Positions 17,999-27,250 of a DNA stretch of 64,000 nucleotides are shown here, one piece after another. The DNA lies in the NCBI RefSeq assembly GCF_020405205.1, contig NZ_CP084469.1, forward strand, positions 4,030,001-4,094,000. Reading direction: 5' to 3'. This DNA comes from Natrinema salinisoli (GTDB lineage: Archaea; Halobacteriota; Halobacteria; Halobacteriales; Natrialbaceae). Below the pieces are notes generated by a model, which did no database searches, had not been told where the DNA came from, and worked only from the letters and a program-made list of their open reading frames with translations. Numbering within the stretch: position 1 is the stretch's first letter; every line of letters begins with the position of its first letter. The position numbers were made by a program, and so were the translations under genes.

Positions 17999-18673
17999 TT
18001 ACTCGCCCAGCGCGGCGATCTCGTCCTCTAGCCACTCGCTGAACCATTTGACGCGTTTCAGGCGCTGATGGGCGATGCTCTCCGCGGTGTCGCTCTGGAC
18101 GCGCGAGGCGGCGTCGTAGCCGCGTTCGAGGACGCGCTCGACCATCTCGTCGCAGTCCATGTGCGTTCGGGCCTCGTAGCCCATCCGCAACAGCATCAGT
18201 GCGGTCCCGTTCGCGCCGACCTTGTCGAGCAGGTCGGCCTCGATGAGACACTGGGTCTCGAGCGCGAGGTCGGTCAGATCGCCCTGATAGGAGTGGTGTT
18301 CGATGGCGCGACACACCTGCTGGATGAACGATTCGGGGTAGTCGGCGCGGGACTGGAGGTACTCGCGGGCGACGCGAGCGCCGGCTTCGGCGTGGAGTTC
18401 CTGATCGGTCTCGAGTTTGGCGACGTCGTGGAAGAGGGCGGCGACGCGGGTGACGTCGATGTCCGCGCCCTCTTCCTCGGCGATATCGGTCGCGATGTCG
18501 ACGACGTTGAGGATGTGGTTGTGCCGGTACTCCGCGGAGTGCCAGGGATACCACCGCATGCGGCCGCCTTCCTCTTCCTTCTCGACGCTGGCCGCGAGAT
18601 ACTCGAAGACGAACCCCTTCATCTCCTCGAACTCGGCGTCGCTCACTCGGGTTTCTTTTATTTCAACGCCCAC
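17999..18673 (-). CDS. HD-domain metal-dependent phosphohydrolase
   Basis: The 224-residue protein has the complete HD set: an early histidine (YRHNHILNV), the His-Asp pair in AALFHDVAKLE, a later helix with AIEHHSYQ, and a distal Asp in EADLLDKVG. HD enzymes usually remove phosphate from nucleotides or act as phosphodiesterases. The internal helix ARVAREYLQSRADYP is typical of the small stand-alone archaeal HD proteins. The physiological substrate is unknown. The gene is divergent from the methylmalonyl-CoA mutase genes. Confidence 0.85.
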   Translation of the reverse strand: MGVEIKETRVSDAEFEEMKGFVFEYLAASVEKEEEGGRMRWYPWHSAEYRHNHILNVVDIATDIAEEEGADIDVTRVAALFHDVAKLETDQELHAEAGARVAREYLQSRADYPESFIQQVCRAIEHHSYQGDLTDLALETQCLIEADLLDKVGANGTALMLLRMGYEARTHMDCDEMVERVLERGYDAASRVQSDTAESIAHQRLKRVKWFSEWLEDEIAALGE

Positions 18674-19006
18674 GATAGATCCCTCCGCAATAGACGAACG
18701 ATAGTCATTAACGGAATGTTCGGTCGTTTCGTTCTTTAGCCTTTGGTTCGTCTCGGTTTCGGACGGCTGTGACAGTCACGAGCGGACGGAAGTTACCGGT
18801 CGCCGGGCCCTGCATACCCCTTCTCGAGCCGTCGCCCGCTCTCTCCGCACCCGATGCGGCCTGCGTTCACTCACCGCTCGCGCTATCGGATAGCCATCTC
18901 GGTGACTTCGCGATGGACGAATATGCGACAGCCGACGACACCGACGGACGGCTATTTCTCAACAATGTCCGTTAAAGTCAAACAGTCGGCCCCAGAAGAG
19001 GTGCGT
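18674..19006. other. Divergent intergenic region between the HD gene and mcmA2
   Basis: These 333 bases hold no gene that I can support. They must carry the promoter of each neighbour. On the right, ggctatttctcaac near 18950 could be a TATA-like element. An in-frame ATG at 18965 could extend mcmA2 by 14 residues. Confidence 0.4.
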
Positions 19007-19423
19007 ATGAGCAGCGAACAGGAAGCGGAGTCGATTCGGTGTCTCGTCGCCAAAGTCGGGCTCGACGGTCACGATCGCGGTGCCCACGTCATCGCGCGGG
19101 CGTTCCGAGACGCCGGCTTCGAGGTCATCTATTCCGGGCTGCACAAAGCCCCGGAGGAAATCGTTCAGGCGGCGGTGCAAGAGGACGTCGACGTCCTCGG
19201 AATCTCTATTCTCTCGGGTGCGCACGACACGCTCGTCCCGAAGATCATGGACGGGCTCGAGGAGTACGGCGCCAAAGACGACACGCTGGTCCTCGCCGGC
19301 GGCGTCATCCCGGAGGAGGACCGCGCGGGGCTCAAAGACGCCGGCGTCGCGGCGATCTTCGGGCCCGGGACTTCGATCGAGGAGACCATCGAGTTCGTCC
19401 GGGAGAACGCGCCGCAGCGATGA
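19007..19423 (+). CDS. mcmA2: Methylmalonyl-CoA mutase, cobalamin-binding (small) subunit
   Basis: The 138-residue protein is a stand-alone B12-binding domain. The 'DxHxxG' cobalt-ligand motif is present as GLDGHDRGAHV, followed by LGISILSGAHDTLVP and a glycine-rich segment (LAGGVIPEED, FGPGTSIEE). In haloarchaea the mutase is made of a separate catalytic subunit and this small subunit, and it interconverts methylmalonyl-CoA and succinyl-CoA. The ATG at 19007 is preferred because gaggtgcgt, a ribosome binding site, precedes it. The catalytic subunit is not in the window. The stop codon overlaps the meaB start (ATGA). Confidence 0.93.
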   Translation: MSSEQEAESIRCLVAKVGLDGHDRGAHVIARAFRDAGFEVIYSGLHKAPEEIVQAAVQEDVDVLGISILSGAHDTLVPKIMDGLEEYGAKDDTLVLAGGVIPEEDRAGLKDAGVAAIFGPGTSIEETIEFVRENAPQR

Positions 19424-20514
19424 GTATGGATCCCGACGACGAAGCGCTCCTCGAGGCGTTACTGGCGGGTGAACACCGCGCCCTCGCCCGGGTCATCTCG
19501 AAGATCGAGAACCGGTCGCCGGGCTACCGCGATCTCGTGTCGGAGCTGTACGCACACACGGGCAACGCCGACGTGATCGGAATCACGGGCAGCCCCGGCG
19601 CGGGCAAGTCGACGCTGGTCGATAAACTCGCCGAGGAGTACCGCGACCGCGGCGAGACGGTCGGCGTTATCGCGATCGATCCCTCCTCGCCCTTTACCGG
19701 CGGTGCGGTCCTCGGGGACCGGATCCGGATGGCCTCGACCGTCGGCGACATGGACGTCTTCGTGCGTTCGATGAGCGCTCGCGGGACGCTCGGCGGCCTC
19801 TCGACGGCGACCGCCGACGCCGTGAAGGCGATGGACGCCTTCGGCAAGGACAAGATCATCATCGAAACCGTCGGTGCCGGGCAAAACGAGATCGACATCG
19901 TCCGCACGGCCGACACCGTCGCCGTCCTCGTCCCGCCCGGCTCCGGCGACGACATCCAGACGCTGAAAGCGGGGATCCTCGAGATCGCCGACGTCTTCGT
20001 CGTCAACAAGGCCGACCGGGACGGCGCGGATCGAACAGTGCAGGAACTGCGGGAGATGGTTCACCTCGGCGAGGAGGGCGGACTCGGCGGTGACGGCCAC
20101 CACGGTGCCGGCGCGATGGGCGGCGGAGACGATCGGAGCGATGCCGACACCGGAGACGATTCGGAAGAGAGCTGGACGCCACCCATCGTCGAAACGGTCG
20201 CCACGAAGGGGACCGGCGTCGAGACCTTCATCGACGAACTCGCGAATCACCGCACGTACCTCGTCGACTCCGGCACCCGCGCCGAGAAGGTCCGCCAGCG
20301 CTACGCCGAAGAGATCCGCACCCTGCTTCGCGAGGACGTCCACTCCCTGCTCGAGGACGAACTCGCAGCGAGCGGCGGGATCGACGACCTCGCCGACGCC
20401 GTCCGCCGGGGCGAGACCGACCCCTACTCGATCGCCAGCGACGTCCTCGGGCCCGTCGAGGCCTGCGTCGAGAACCTCGAGACCGACGTCGATGCGGACT
20501 CGGGCGCTGAGTAG
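19420..20514 (+). CDS. meaB: MeaB/ArgK-type GTPase of methylmalonyl-CoA mutase
   Basis: This G3E-family P-loop GTPase protects and reloads the B12 mutase. It has Walker A (GITGSPGAGKSTLVDK), IDPSSPFTGGAVLGDRIRM, the ETVGAGQNE switch region and the NKAD specificity motif. The ATG at 19420 overlaps the mcmA2 stop, so the two are translationally coupled. Between NKAD and the C-terminal part lies an unusual glycine/aspartate-rich insertion of about 35 residues (near residues 215-250), probably a disordered halophilic loop. The 364-residue length is otherwise normal. Confidence 0.93.
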   Translation: MSMDPDDEALLEALLAGEHRALARVISKIENRSPGYRDLVSELYAHTGNADVIGITGSPGAGKSTLVDKLAEEYRDRGETVGVIAIDPSSPFTGGAVLGDRIRMASTVGDMDVFVRSMSARGTLGGLSTATADAVKAMDAFGKDKIIIETVGAGQNEIDIVRTADTVAVLVPPGSGDDIQTLKAGILEIADVFVVNKADRDGADRTVQELREMVHLGEEGGLGGDGHHGAGAMGGGDDRSDADTGDDSEESWTPPIVETVATKGTGVETFIDELANHRTYLVDSGTRAEKVRQRYAEEIRTLLREDVHSLLEDELAASGGIDDLADAVRRGETDPYSIASDVLGPVEACVENLETDVDADSGAE

Positions 20515-20655
20515 CATCGAGTCTCCGGGAACGGGGGCTGCCGGGTGGTCGGTCCCTGATCGCTGGGCGTCGGGTCCCCCTCGCTACGCCGACCGGTTCG
20601 CACGGGATCCGAACCGAACCCGAAACCTAAGAGCGTTGGCGACTTATCGTCCCGT

Positions 20656-21600
20656 ATGAAAGCCCGAACAATCCTCGGCGCAGCCCTCGGAACCGTCGGC
20701 GGTGCGGTCCTCGGTAATCGCCTCCTCGAGCGACGGGCGAGCGACCTCGAGAGCCCCCTCCCCGGTATCGAACGGACGTATCGCTGGCGCGGAATCGAGA
20801 CGACCTACACCGTCGCCGGCGATCCGAACGATCCGGACATGCTCCTCCTTCACGGGATCTACACGGGCGCGAGCAGTCACGAGTTCGAGCCGATCGTCGA
20901 GCGATTGGCCGAGGATTACCACGTGTACGCGGTCGATCTCCCCGGCTTCGGCCGCTCGGAACGGCCGCCGCTGGTCTACTCCGCGACGCTGTACGCCGAA
21001 TTCCTCCGCGACTTCACGGCCGACGTGACCGACGAGCCGATCGTCCTCGCGTCGTCGCTCACCGGCGCGTTCGCGGTCGACTCCGCCGACGAGACCGAGT
21101 TCGAACGCCTCGTGTTGATCTGTCCGACTGCCAAAACGACCGACGAACGGCCGTGGGTCCGGACCCTCCTGCGGACGCCCATCGTTGGGACGACGCTGTA
21201 CAACCTGCTCGCGAGCAAGCCGTCGATCCGGTACTTCTACGATCGCGACGGCTACTACGACTCTGACCGGATCGACCCGGACGAAGTCACCTACGCCTGG
21301 GACAGCGCCCACCAGCCCGGTGCGCGCTACGCCCCCGCGTCCTTCGCCGCCGGCTCCCTCAACGCCGACTTCGACCTCGCGACGGAGCTGGCCGCCCTCG
21401 AAACCCCGACCACGCTCGTCTGGGGCCGCGACGCCGAACTCGTCCCGCTCCGGGACGGCCGGGACCTCGCCGAGGCCGCAGACCTCGATCTGGTCGTCAT
21501 CGACTACGCGACCCAGTTGCCCCACGCCGAACACCCCGACAAGTTCGTCGAGTACCTGCGTGCCGAACTCCCGCGAGCCGATATCGGTACCGGCGACTAG
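20656..21600 (+). CDS. Alpha/beta hydrolase
   Basis: The 314-residue protein starts with a short hydrophobic stretch (ILGAALGTVGGAVLG), which could be a membrane anchor. The hydrolase core has the oxyanion-hole region LLLHGIYTGASSHEFE, DLPGFGRSERP and a nucleophile elbow in LASSLTGAFA, where the expected first glycine is replaced by Ala/Ser. The acid and base would be in VWGRDAELVP and LPHAEHPDKF. The family includes esterases and haloperoxidase-like enzymes; the substrate is unknown. Confidence 0.8.
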   Translation: MKARTILGAALGTVGGAVLGNRLLERRASDLESPLPGIERTYRWRGIETTYTVAGDPNDPDMLLLHGIYTGASSHEFEPIVERLAEDYHVYAVDLPGFGRSERPPLVYSATLYAEFLRDFTADVTDEPIVLASSLTGAFAVDSADETEFERLVLICPTAKTTDERPWVRTLLRTPIVGTTLYNLLASKPSIRYFYDRDGYYDSDRIDPDEVTYAWDSAHQPGARYAPASFAAGSLNADFDLATELAALETPTTLVWGRDAELVPLRDGRDLAEAADLDLVVIDYATQLPHAEHPDKFVEYLRAELPRADIGTGD

Positions 21601-21706
21601 TCGAAAATACCTGTTTTCCGCGTTCGCAGCGCTGTCGCAGTCGAACGATCGAAAATGGCGTCTCCCGGCAAAAAAGGCGCGCGAACGCCGGGGCCGAGCC
21701 GACGAA

Positions 21707-22099
21707 TTACGCTCGACGGAGCCCGATCACGCGCTCGCCCGTCGTCTCCGAGACCGTGATCTCGAGTGCTACCCGCATCCCGGTTTCGACGTCCTCGAGA
21801 TCGACGTCGACGACCTGTCCGGTGAGCCGAACGGGACCGAAGTCGACGACGGCCGTCGCGTAGGGGGCGTCCTCCTCGAACGCCGGCGTCGGGACGTGCG
21901 TGACGGTGTACGTCTGGATTTCGCCCGTCTCGGGCAGGTCGACCTCCTCGAGGTCGGTCGAACCGCAGTCGGGGCAGACCCGACGGGGCGGCAGGGAGCC
22001 GTGGCCGTTCGCACACTCGAGGTAGTAGCCCTCGCCGTCTTCGGCGGCCGCGAGCCACTCGTCGAAACCGGCGTCGGGGACGTGTTCGGAGTCGCTCAT
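21707..22099 (-). CDS. DUF35/OB-fold zinc-ribbon protein, partner of the thiolase
   Basis: The 130-residue protein has a rubredoxin-like zinc ribbon (CANGHGSLPPRRVCPDCGS; two of the four expected ligands are clear CxxC cysteines, with Cys-Asn-Gly-His at the other half). An OB-fold follows. Proteins of this family bind acyl-CoA and partner with SCP-x-type thiolases, in archaea including the acetoacetyl-CoA thiolase complexes. The start codon overlaps the upstream thiolase stop (ATGA), which supports a stable complex. Confidence 0.88.
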   Translation of the reverse strand: MSDSEHVPDAGFDEWLAAAEDGEGYYLECANGHGSLPPRRVCPDCGSTDLEEVDLPETGEIQTYTVTHVPTPAFEEDAPYATAVVDFGPVRLTGQVVDVDLEDVETGMRVALEITVSETTGERVIGLRRA

Positions 22100-23262
22100 C
22101 GGTTCACCTCCAGCACGTGAACGGTCGCACTCGCGACCGTGCCACCCGCGTTGTGGGCGACGCCGGTCGTCGCGCCCTCGACGTGGTCGCTGTTGGGGTG
22201 CTCGCCGGCCAGCAGATCGGTGACTTCGGCGATCTGGGACGCGCCGGTCGCGCCGACCGGGTGGCCCTTGGCCTTCAGCCCGCCCGAGAGGTTGATCGGC
22301 GTCTCGCCGTCCGCCGTCGTCCGGCCGTCGCGGGCTGCCGAGATTCCTTCGCCGATCGGCTCGAGATCGAGCGCCTCGAGCGCGAGCACTTCGGCGATAG
22401 TAAAGCAGTCGTGGACTTCCGCAAAGTCCACGTCGCCCGCGTCGACGCCGGCGTCGGCGTAGGCCTCCTCGCCGGCTTCGCGTGCAGCGGGCGAGCGGGC
22501 GAGGTGCTCGCGGTCGTGCAGCGCCATTCGGTCACCGCCCTGTCCGGTGCCGGTGATCGCGACCGGGGCCTCGAGGTCGTGCTCGTCGGCGTACGTCTCG
22601 CTGGTCAGAACCAGTGCGGACGCGCCGTCGGAGATCGGGCAAGCGTCGTAGAGGCCGAGCGGTTCGGAAACCGGCGGAGCCTCGAGGACGTCCGAGACTT
22701 CGATCGCGCTCTGGTACTGGGCCTTCTCGTTGTTCAGGGCGTTCGCGTGGTTCTTGACCGCGATGTGGGCCAGATCCTCGCGCTCGCCGCCGAACTCGTC
22801 GAAGTAGGCCTGGGCCATCAGCGCGTACGCGCCGGGGAAGGTCACGCCGGCTCGCACCTCCCAGAGGTCGTCGGCGGCGATTGCGAGCGCTTCGGTCGCG
22901 CCCGCGGTGCCGAGGTTGGTCATCCGCTCTGCGCCGCCGACGAGCAAGACGTCGTTCTCGCCGTTACGGATTCGTTTGACCGCTTCGCGGACCGCGGTGC
23001 CACTCGAGGCGCAGGCTGACTCGTAGCGGGTCGCGGGGGCCTGGACGCCCGCCGCTTCGGCCATCAGCGGTCCCTGGTGGCCCTGATGTTCGGCGAGTTC
23101 GCCCATGAAGTTTCCATACAGAACCGCCTCGACATCGTCCCGAGGAACGCCGCTGTCCTCGAAGGCCGCGATGCTCGCTTCGGCAAAGAGATCACGGCTG
23201 GTGCGCTCGGGAGTGTTCCCGAACGGGGTCAGCCCCGTACCTGCGACACGTACGTCTTTCAT
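22096..23262 (-). CDS. Thiolase-family acyltransferase (SCP-x type)
   Basis: The 388-residue protein has the catalytic cysteine in YESACASSGTAVREA, the histidine motif GGLKAKGHPVGATGA and EVHDCFTIAE. The C-terminal motif reads HNAGGTVA, so the cysteine found there in bacterial acetyl-CoA acetyltransferases is replaced, as in the archaeal/SCP-x branch. It makes or cleaves beta-ketoacyl-CoA. It is coupled to the DUF35 gene. A TATA-like gtattaacc lies about 30 bases before the ATG on the minus strand. Confidence 0.92.
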   Translation of the reverse strand: MKDVRVAGTGLTPFGNTPERTSRDLFAEASIAAFEDSGVPRDDVEAVLYGNFMGELAEHQGHQGPLMAEAAGVQAPATRYESACASSGTAVREAVKRIRNGENDVLLVGGAERMTNLGTAGATEALAIAADDLWEVRAGVTFPGAYALMAQAYFDEFGGEREDLAHIAVKNHANALNNEKAQYQSAIEVSDVLEAPPVSEPLGLYDACPISDGASALVLTSETYADEHDLEAPVAITGTGQGGDRMALHDREHLARSPAAREAGEEAYADAGVDAGDVDFAEVHDCFTIAEVLALEALDLEPIGEGISAARDGRTTADGETPINLSGGLKAKGHPVGATGASQIAEVTDLLAGEHPNSDHVEGATTGVAHNAGGTVASATVHVLEVNR

Positions 23263-23426
23263 GTATATCCGTGTAAGAGATCGGTCGGTTAATACTCCGT
23301 GGTTGCGACACGGAGCGTCGACTAATTGAACTTATCCGGCCGCGAGACAACCACTGGCGACACAGTTCGCGGCAGCGCTTGGATCGTTTCCACGCGCTTA
23401 TATGATATTACGTTACACGGCAATGC

Positions 23427-24494
23427 ATGCCAACCGTTCCATTCGATTCGGCGCTCCTGACCGAACTGACGGAGACGAGCGGCGTCCCCGGATACGAGGA
23501 CCGCGTTCGCGACCTCGTCGTTCGAGAACTCGAGGAGGCCGTCGATCACGTTCGCACCGACGCGATGGGCAACGTCGTCGGGACGCTCGAGGGCGAGAGC
23601 GAGTATTCCGTGGCCGTGGCAGCCCACATGGACGAAATCGGCTTCATGGTGCGTCACGTCCGCGGCGACGAGGACGGCTACGGCTTCGTCGAACTGGACG
23701 CCCTCGGCGGCTGGGACGCGCGGGTACTCAAGGCCCAGCGGGTGACGATCCACGCCGCAGACGAGGACATCCCCGCCGTTATCGGCTCGCCGCCGCCCCA
23801 CACCCTGGACGAAACGGAACGGGAGAAAACCCCGGACGTCGAGGATGCCGTCGTCGACCCCGGGCTTCCCTACGAGGAACTCGCGGAGCGCGTCTCGCCC
23901 GGCGACCTCGTGACGATGTCGCAGACGACCGAACGCGTCGGCGAGACGATCACCGGCAAGGCCCTCGACGATCGGGTCTGCCTGTTCGCCATGCTCGAGG
24001 CCGCCCGTCGACTGACGACCCCCGACGTGACGATCCACTTCTGTGCGACCGTCCAGGAGGAAGTCGGCCTCCGCGGTGCCCGCGCGCTCGGCGTCGACAT
24101 CGACCCCGACCTCGCGCTCGCGCTGGACGTCACCGTCGCCAACGATATCCCCGGCTTCGACGACGGCGAGCGCGTCACCGAACTCGGCGACGGCACCGCG
24201 ATCAAGCTCAAGGACTCGAGCGTCATCACCAATCCGAAACTCCACGGACGACTCCAGTCCATCGCCGAGGACGAGGAGATCGACTACCAGCTCGAGATCC
24301 TCCCCGCGGGCGGGACCGACACCGCCGGCTTCCAGCACACTGCCGGCGCGAAGCCCGTCGGCGCGATCTCGATCCCGACGCGATACCTCCACACCGTCAC
24401 CGAGACCGCTCACGTCGACGATATCGCGGCGACCATCGACCTGCTCGAGGCGTTTCTGGCGACGGAAGACGGAGAGTACGACTACACGCTGTAA
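23427..24494 (+). CDS. M42-family metallo-aminopeptidase (TET-like)
   Basis: The 355-residue protein carries the expected co-catalytic metal ligands: His in AAHMDEIGFM, the bridging Asp in ALDDRVC, Glu-Glu in ATVQEEVGLRG, Asp in ALDVTV, and the late His in TRYLHTVTE. The inserted PDZ-like dimerisation domain lies between the first two (about residues 75-170). M42 enzymes form large tetrahedral assemblies that trim peptides released by the proteasome. The gene is monocistronic here. Confidence 0.92.
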   Translation: MPTVPFDSALLTELTETSGVPGYEDRVRDLVVRELEEAVDHVRTDAMGNVVGTLEGESEYSVAVAAHMDEIGFMVRHVRGDEDGYGFVELDALGGWDARVLKAQRVTIHAADEDIPAVIGSPPPHTLDETEREKTPDVEDAVVDPGLPYEELAERVSPGDLVTMSQTTERVGETITGKALDDRVCLFAMLEAARRLTTPDVTIHFCATVQEEVGLRGARALGVDIDPDLALALDVTVANDIPGFDDGERVTELGDGTAIKLKDSSVITNPKLHGRLQSIAEDEEIDYQLEILPAGGTDTAGFQHTAGAKPVGAISIPTRYLHTVTETAHVDDIAATIDLLEAFLATEDGEYDYTL

Positions 24495-24628
24495 GTTCCG
24501 TCTCGGTCGGTCCCGCAGTGTCCGCGATCACGACTGTCGCCCGGTCGATATCGAATCCGGTCGTCGATCGACGTCTGCGGACGATCTCGGCGCTTCCCAC
24601 TGTGTCGATACCACTGATCGAACGACTG

Positions 24629-25492
24629 TTAGGAGCTCACGGTTACCTCGCCGTCCGTCGTCGAAACGGGACGCGGATTGCCGTCGTCGTCCTCGAACCG
24701 CTCGCTCCTCACCTCGAGACGGGTCGACCCCGACTCGACGCCCTCGATCGTCAGGGTGGCGAGACGAACGTCCCCCGTCCCGTTATCGACGGTTTCGTTC
24801 GCATCGACGGCCTTGACTGTCACTGACGAGCCGTCGTCGGCCACGCTGACGTTCGAGATGTTGGCGAACTCGTTAGCGATAGTCCCGCTCTCGATGGTGG
24901 CAACGCCGGTGTCGACCGTGATCGTACTTCGGAACCCCGCCATCCCGTCGGGGGCCGACTCGAGGGTGAACGGGACCTCCGTGCGCTCCGCGGAGCCGAT
25001 GGTAGCCGAGCCGACAGCGATCGAAGCTTCCCTTTCGTCACCGCTCGTCTCGTCGTCCCCTCCGTCCCCGCCGTCGTTACCAGTATCCGTATCGTCGTCT
25101 CCGTCGTCCACGCTGTTGTCACCGGTATCAGTACTATCGTCCCCACTACCTCTCCCCCTGTTGTCCGTGTCCGTACTGTCGTTCCCGTCGTCGCTGCCAG
25201 TAGTGCTGGTATCGTCGGAATCGTCGCTACTGGCATCGGTAGTGTCGTTCTCCGTCGAGGAATCGTCGGCGGGTCCCTCCGGACTCGTCGCATCGGCGTC
25301 GCCGTCGGTCCCACCGTCGGACTCGTTGCCGTTCCCTGTATCAGGGTTCGTCGACTGTGCGTGAGTGTTCGTTACTTGTTCCCCCGATCCAGCGTCCTGA
25401 GCCATATTGAAACCTATTACCCCGACGAACGCTGCCCCTGCGATCAGTACGATGACGACCCCGACGACCGCTACTTTCGCCCCCAGATCCAT
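24629..25492 (-). CDS. Membrane-anchored surface protein with acidic linker and cohesin-like domain
   Basis: Starting at the ATG at 25492, the 287-residue protein has an N-terminal hydrophobic helix (about residues 5-30) as signal anchor. About 125 residues of a low-complexity Asp/Ser/Thr/Gly linker follow (about 40-160), and then a beta-sandwich domain (about 165-287). The domain pattern (ASIAVGSATIGSAERTEVPF, MAGFRSTITVDTG, LATLTIEGVESGSTRLEV) resembles cohesin modules. Such domains bind dockerins or carbohydrates at the cell surface. A TATA-like box lies about 25 bases before this start, which supports it. Confidence 0.75.
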   Translation of the reverse strand: MDLGAKVAVVGVVIVLIAGAAFVGVIGFNMAQDAGSGEQVTNTHAQSTNPDTGNGNESDGGTDGDADATSPEGPADDSSTENDTTDASSDDSDDTSTTGSDDGNDSTDTDNRGRGSGDDSTDTGDNSVDDGDDDTDTGNDGGDGGDDETSGDEREASIAVGSATIGSAERTEVPFTLESAPDGMAGFRSTITVDTGVATIESGTIANEFANISNVSVADDGSSVTVKAVDANETVDNGTGDVRLATLTIEGVESGSTRLEVRSERFEDDDGNPRPVSTTDGEVTVSS

Positions 25493-25510
25493 ATCACAAT
25501 CGATCACTGG

Positions 25511-25520
25511 TCATATATTT
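25511..25520 (-). promoter_or_regulatory. TATA box for the cohesin-like gene
   Basis: On the minus strand aaatatatga lies 19-28 bases before the ATG at 25492, inside a strongly AT-rich segment (25500-25560). The spacing implies a leaderless transcript. Confidence 0.55.
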
Positions 25521-25671
25521 AGTAATTTCTATTATTAGAATTAAATATAATCGCCGCGTACTCATAATATTTATGTCGTTTCCGGGGTAGATCCGCGGGT
25601 GACGAGAGTGAGGAGATCGGGGATGGAGTCATCGAGTCCCGTGCCCTGCGGCCGACGTGCGGCGAACGCCC

Positions 25672-27096
25672 TCAGAATGCGAGCGCGTCGATCAGGATCG
25701 CAACGAGCACGGCACCGAGGAACGCGTTCGAGGCGTGGAACGACCGGAAGGCGGCGGCCTCCGTCTGTTCGAAGTGGAGCCGAACCGCGGCCCAGAGGAA
25801 GACGCCGCCGAAGATCACGACGGTGCCGGCGTACAACACGCCGAGGTCGGTGAGCAGGGCCAGCGCGATCGAACTCACGAGCGTCGCGGCGATGTAGTAG
25901 AGGATATGCTTCCGGGTGACGGTCTCGCCCCGGACGACCGGCATCATCGGGAACCCGCCGCGGGCGTAGTCGTCCTTGTACGCCAGCGCGAGGTTGTAGA
26001 AGTGCGCCGGCGTCCAGAGGAAGATGACGCCCGCCAGCGCGAGCCCCGGCCAGCCGATCGTGTTCGTGACGGCGGCCCAGCCGATGAGCGCCGGCAGGGC
26101 GCCCGCAGCGCCGCCGATGACCGTATTTTGGACCGTGTTCGGCTTGAGGAGGAGCGTGTAGACGACGCTGTAGAACACGATCGCGGCCAGCCCGAGCGCC
26201 GCGGCGAGTCGGTTGATCGTCAGGAATGCAGCCAGCGACGCCGCGGTCAGTGCGGCACCGAACAGCAACGCGTTTCGAACGGGAATCAGATCGACCGCCA
26301 GCGGTCGATCCGCAGTGCGCGACATCTTCTGGTCGACGTCGCGCTCGAGGACGTGATTGAACGTGCCGCTCGCCCCGATCGCGAGGACGCCGCCGCCGAG
26401 CGTCGCGACGATGGTGTAGATCTCGAGACTATCGCCGGCAGCCAGCGCCATCCCTGCGGCGGCGACGAGACAGAGCAGCCACATCAGCCGCGGTTTCATC
26501 ATCCGGAAGTAGGCGACCGCGGTGAGTCGACCGCGAGCGAGGCGACTCGTGGGGAGCGTCCGTTCGGGTGCGGCCGGGCCATCCTCGAGTTCCTCGATCG
26601 GCTCTGGCGAGTCGATGGCATCGTCCTCGGTTCCGGTGGCGATCTCGAGGTCCCACGCGAGCGCGACAACGACCCCCGTGAAGATCACGAGCCCGAGCGC
26701 GAGGTGGAGACCGGGAAGGATTGCGTCGGGCCCCGTCGTCGCAGTGACGGCACCGACGCCGACCTGAACGGCGTAGAGTACGGCGGCGACGACGAGCGTC
26801 GCTCGGACGCGACGCGATACGTCACCGAGGGCTGCGGCGATCGCCGTCATCGCGACGAGCAGGCCGACGACGACGGCGGCGATCCGGTGGCCCCACGCGA
26901 TCGCCAGTTCCGTCTGGTTTAGCGGGTCGACCGGGGTGTGACAGGTCGGCCACGTCGAACACGACGCGGCGGCGTTCGTCAGCGACGTCGTCGCGCCGAC
27001 GATCAAGAGCAGGTAGACGCCCAGCGCGGTCGCTGCGAGCAGTGCGGAGAAGCGACGGCGCGTGCCGATCGGACGGGGAAACGACTCTGTTACCAC
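25672..27096 (-). CDS. ctaB: Protoheme IX farnesyltransferase (heme O synthase) fused to a half CtaA/COX15-like domain
   Basis: The 474-residue membrane protein has two parts. Residues ~15-150 hold four helices with CSTWPTCHTP and GHRIAAVVVG, resembling half of a heme A synthase (CtaA/COX15). Residues ~185-474 are a UbiA-type prenyltransferase with the metal-binding NHVLERDVDQKMSRT and the second motif ALAYKDDYARGGFPMMP, typical of CtaB. Together they would convert heme B to heme O and perhaps onward for the terminal oxidase. The linker between the parts is acidic. Such fusions are known in haloarchaea. Confidence 0.92.
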   Translation of the reverse strand: MVTESFPRPIGTRRRFSALLAATALGVYLLLIVGATTSLTNAAASCSTWPTCHTPVDPLNQTELAIAWGHRIAAVVVGLLVAMTAIAAALGDVSRRVRATLVVAAVLYAVQVGVGAVTATTGPDAILPGLHLALGLVIFTGVVVALAWDLEIATGTEDDAIDSPEPIEELEDGPAAPERTLPTSRLARGRLTAVAYFRMMKPRLMWLLCLVAAAGMALAAGDSLEIYTIVATLGGGVLAIGASGTFNHVLERDVDQKMSRTADRPLAVDLIPVRNALLFGAALTAASLAAFLTINRLAAALGLAAIVFYSVVYTLLLKPNTVQNTVIGGAAGALPALIGWAAVTNTIGWPGLALAGVIFLWTPAHFYNLALAYKDDYARGGFPMMPVVRGETVTRKHILYYIAATLVSSIALALLTDLGVLYAGTVVIFGGVFLWAAVRLHFEQTEAAAFRSFHASNAFLGAVLVAILIDALAF

Positions 27097-27250
27097 GGCT
27101 ATTCTCGTCTACAGTCTTCGACTCCGCGTATTTATGGATCCCGCTTTTTCCCACCGATCTGGCTATCGCAATCGCGAGTAGTGTCAGTTGTTGAGACAGT
27201 GTTCGAGCGCCGACCAAAGAACGATCCGGTCTCCAGTGGTAGGCGTTCGC

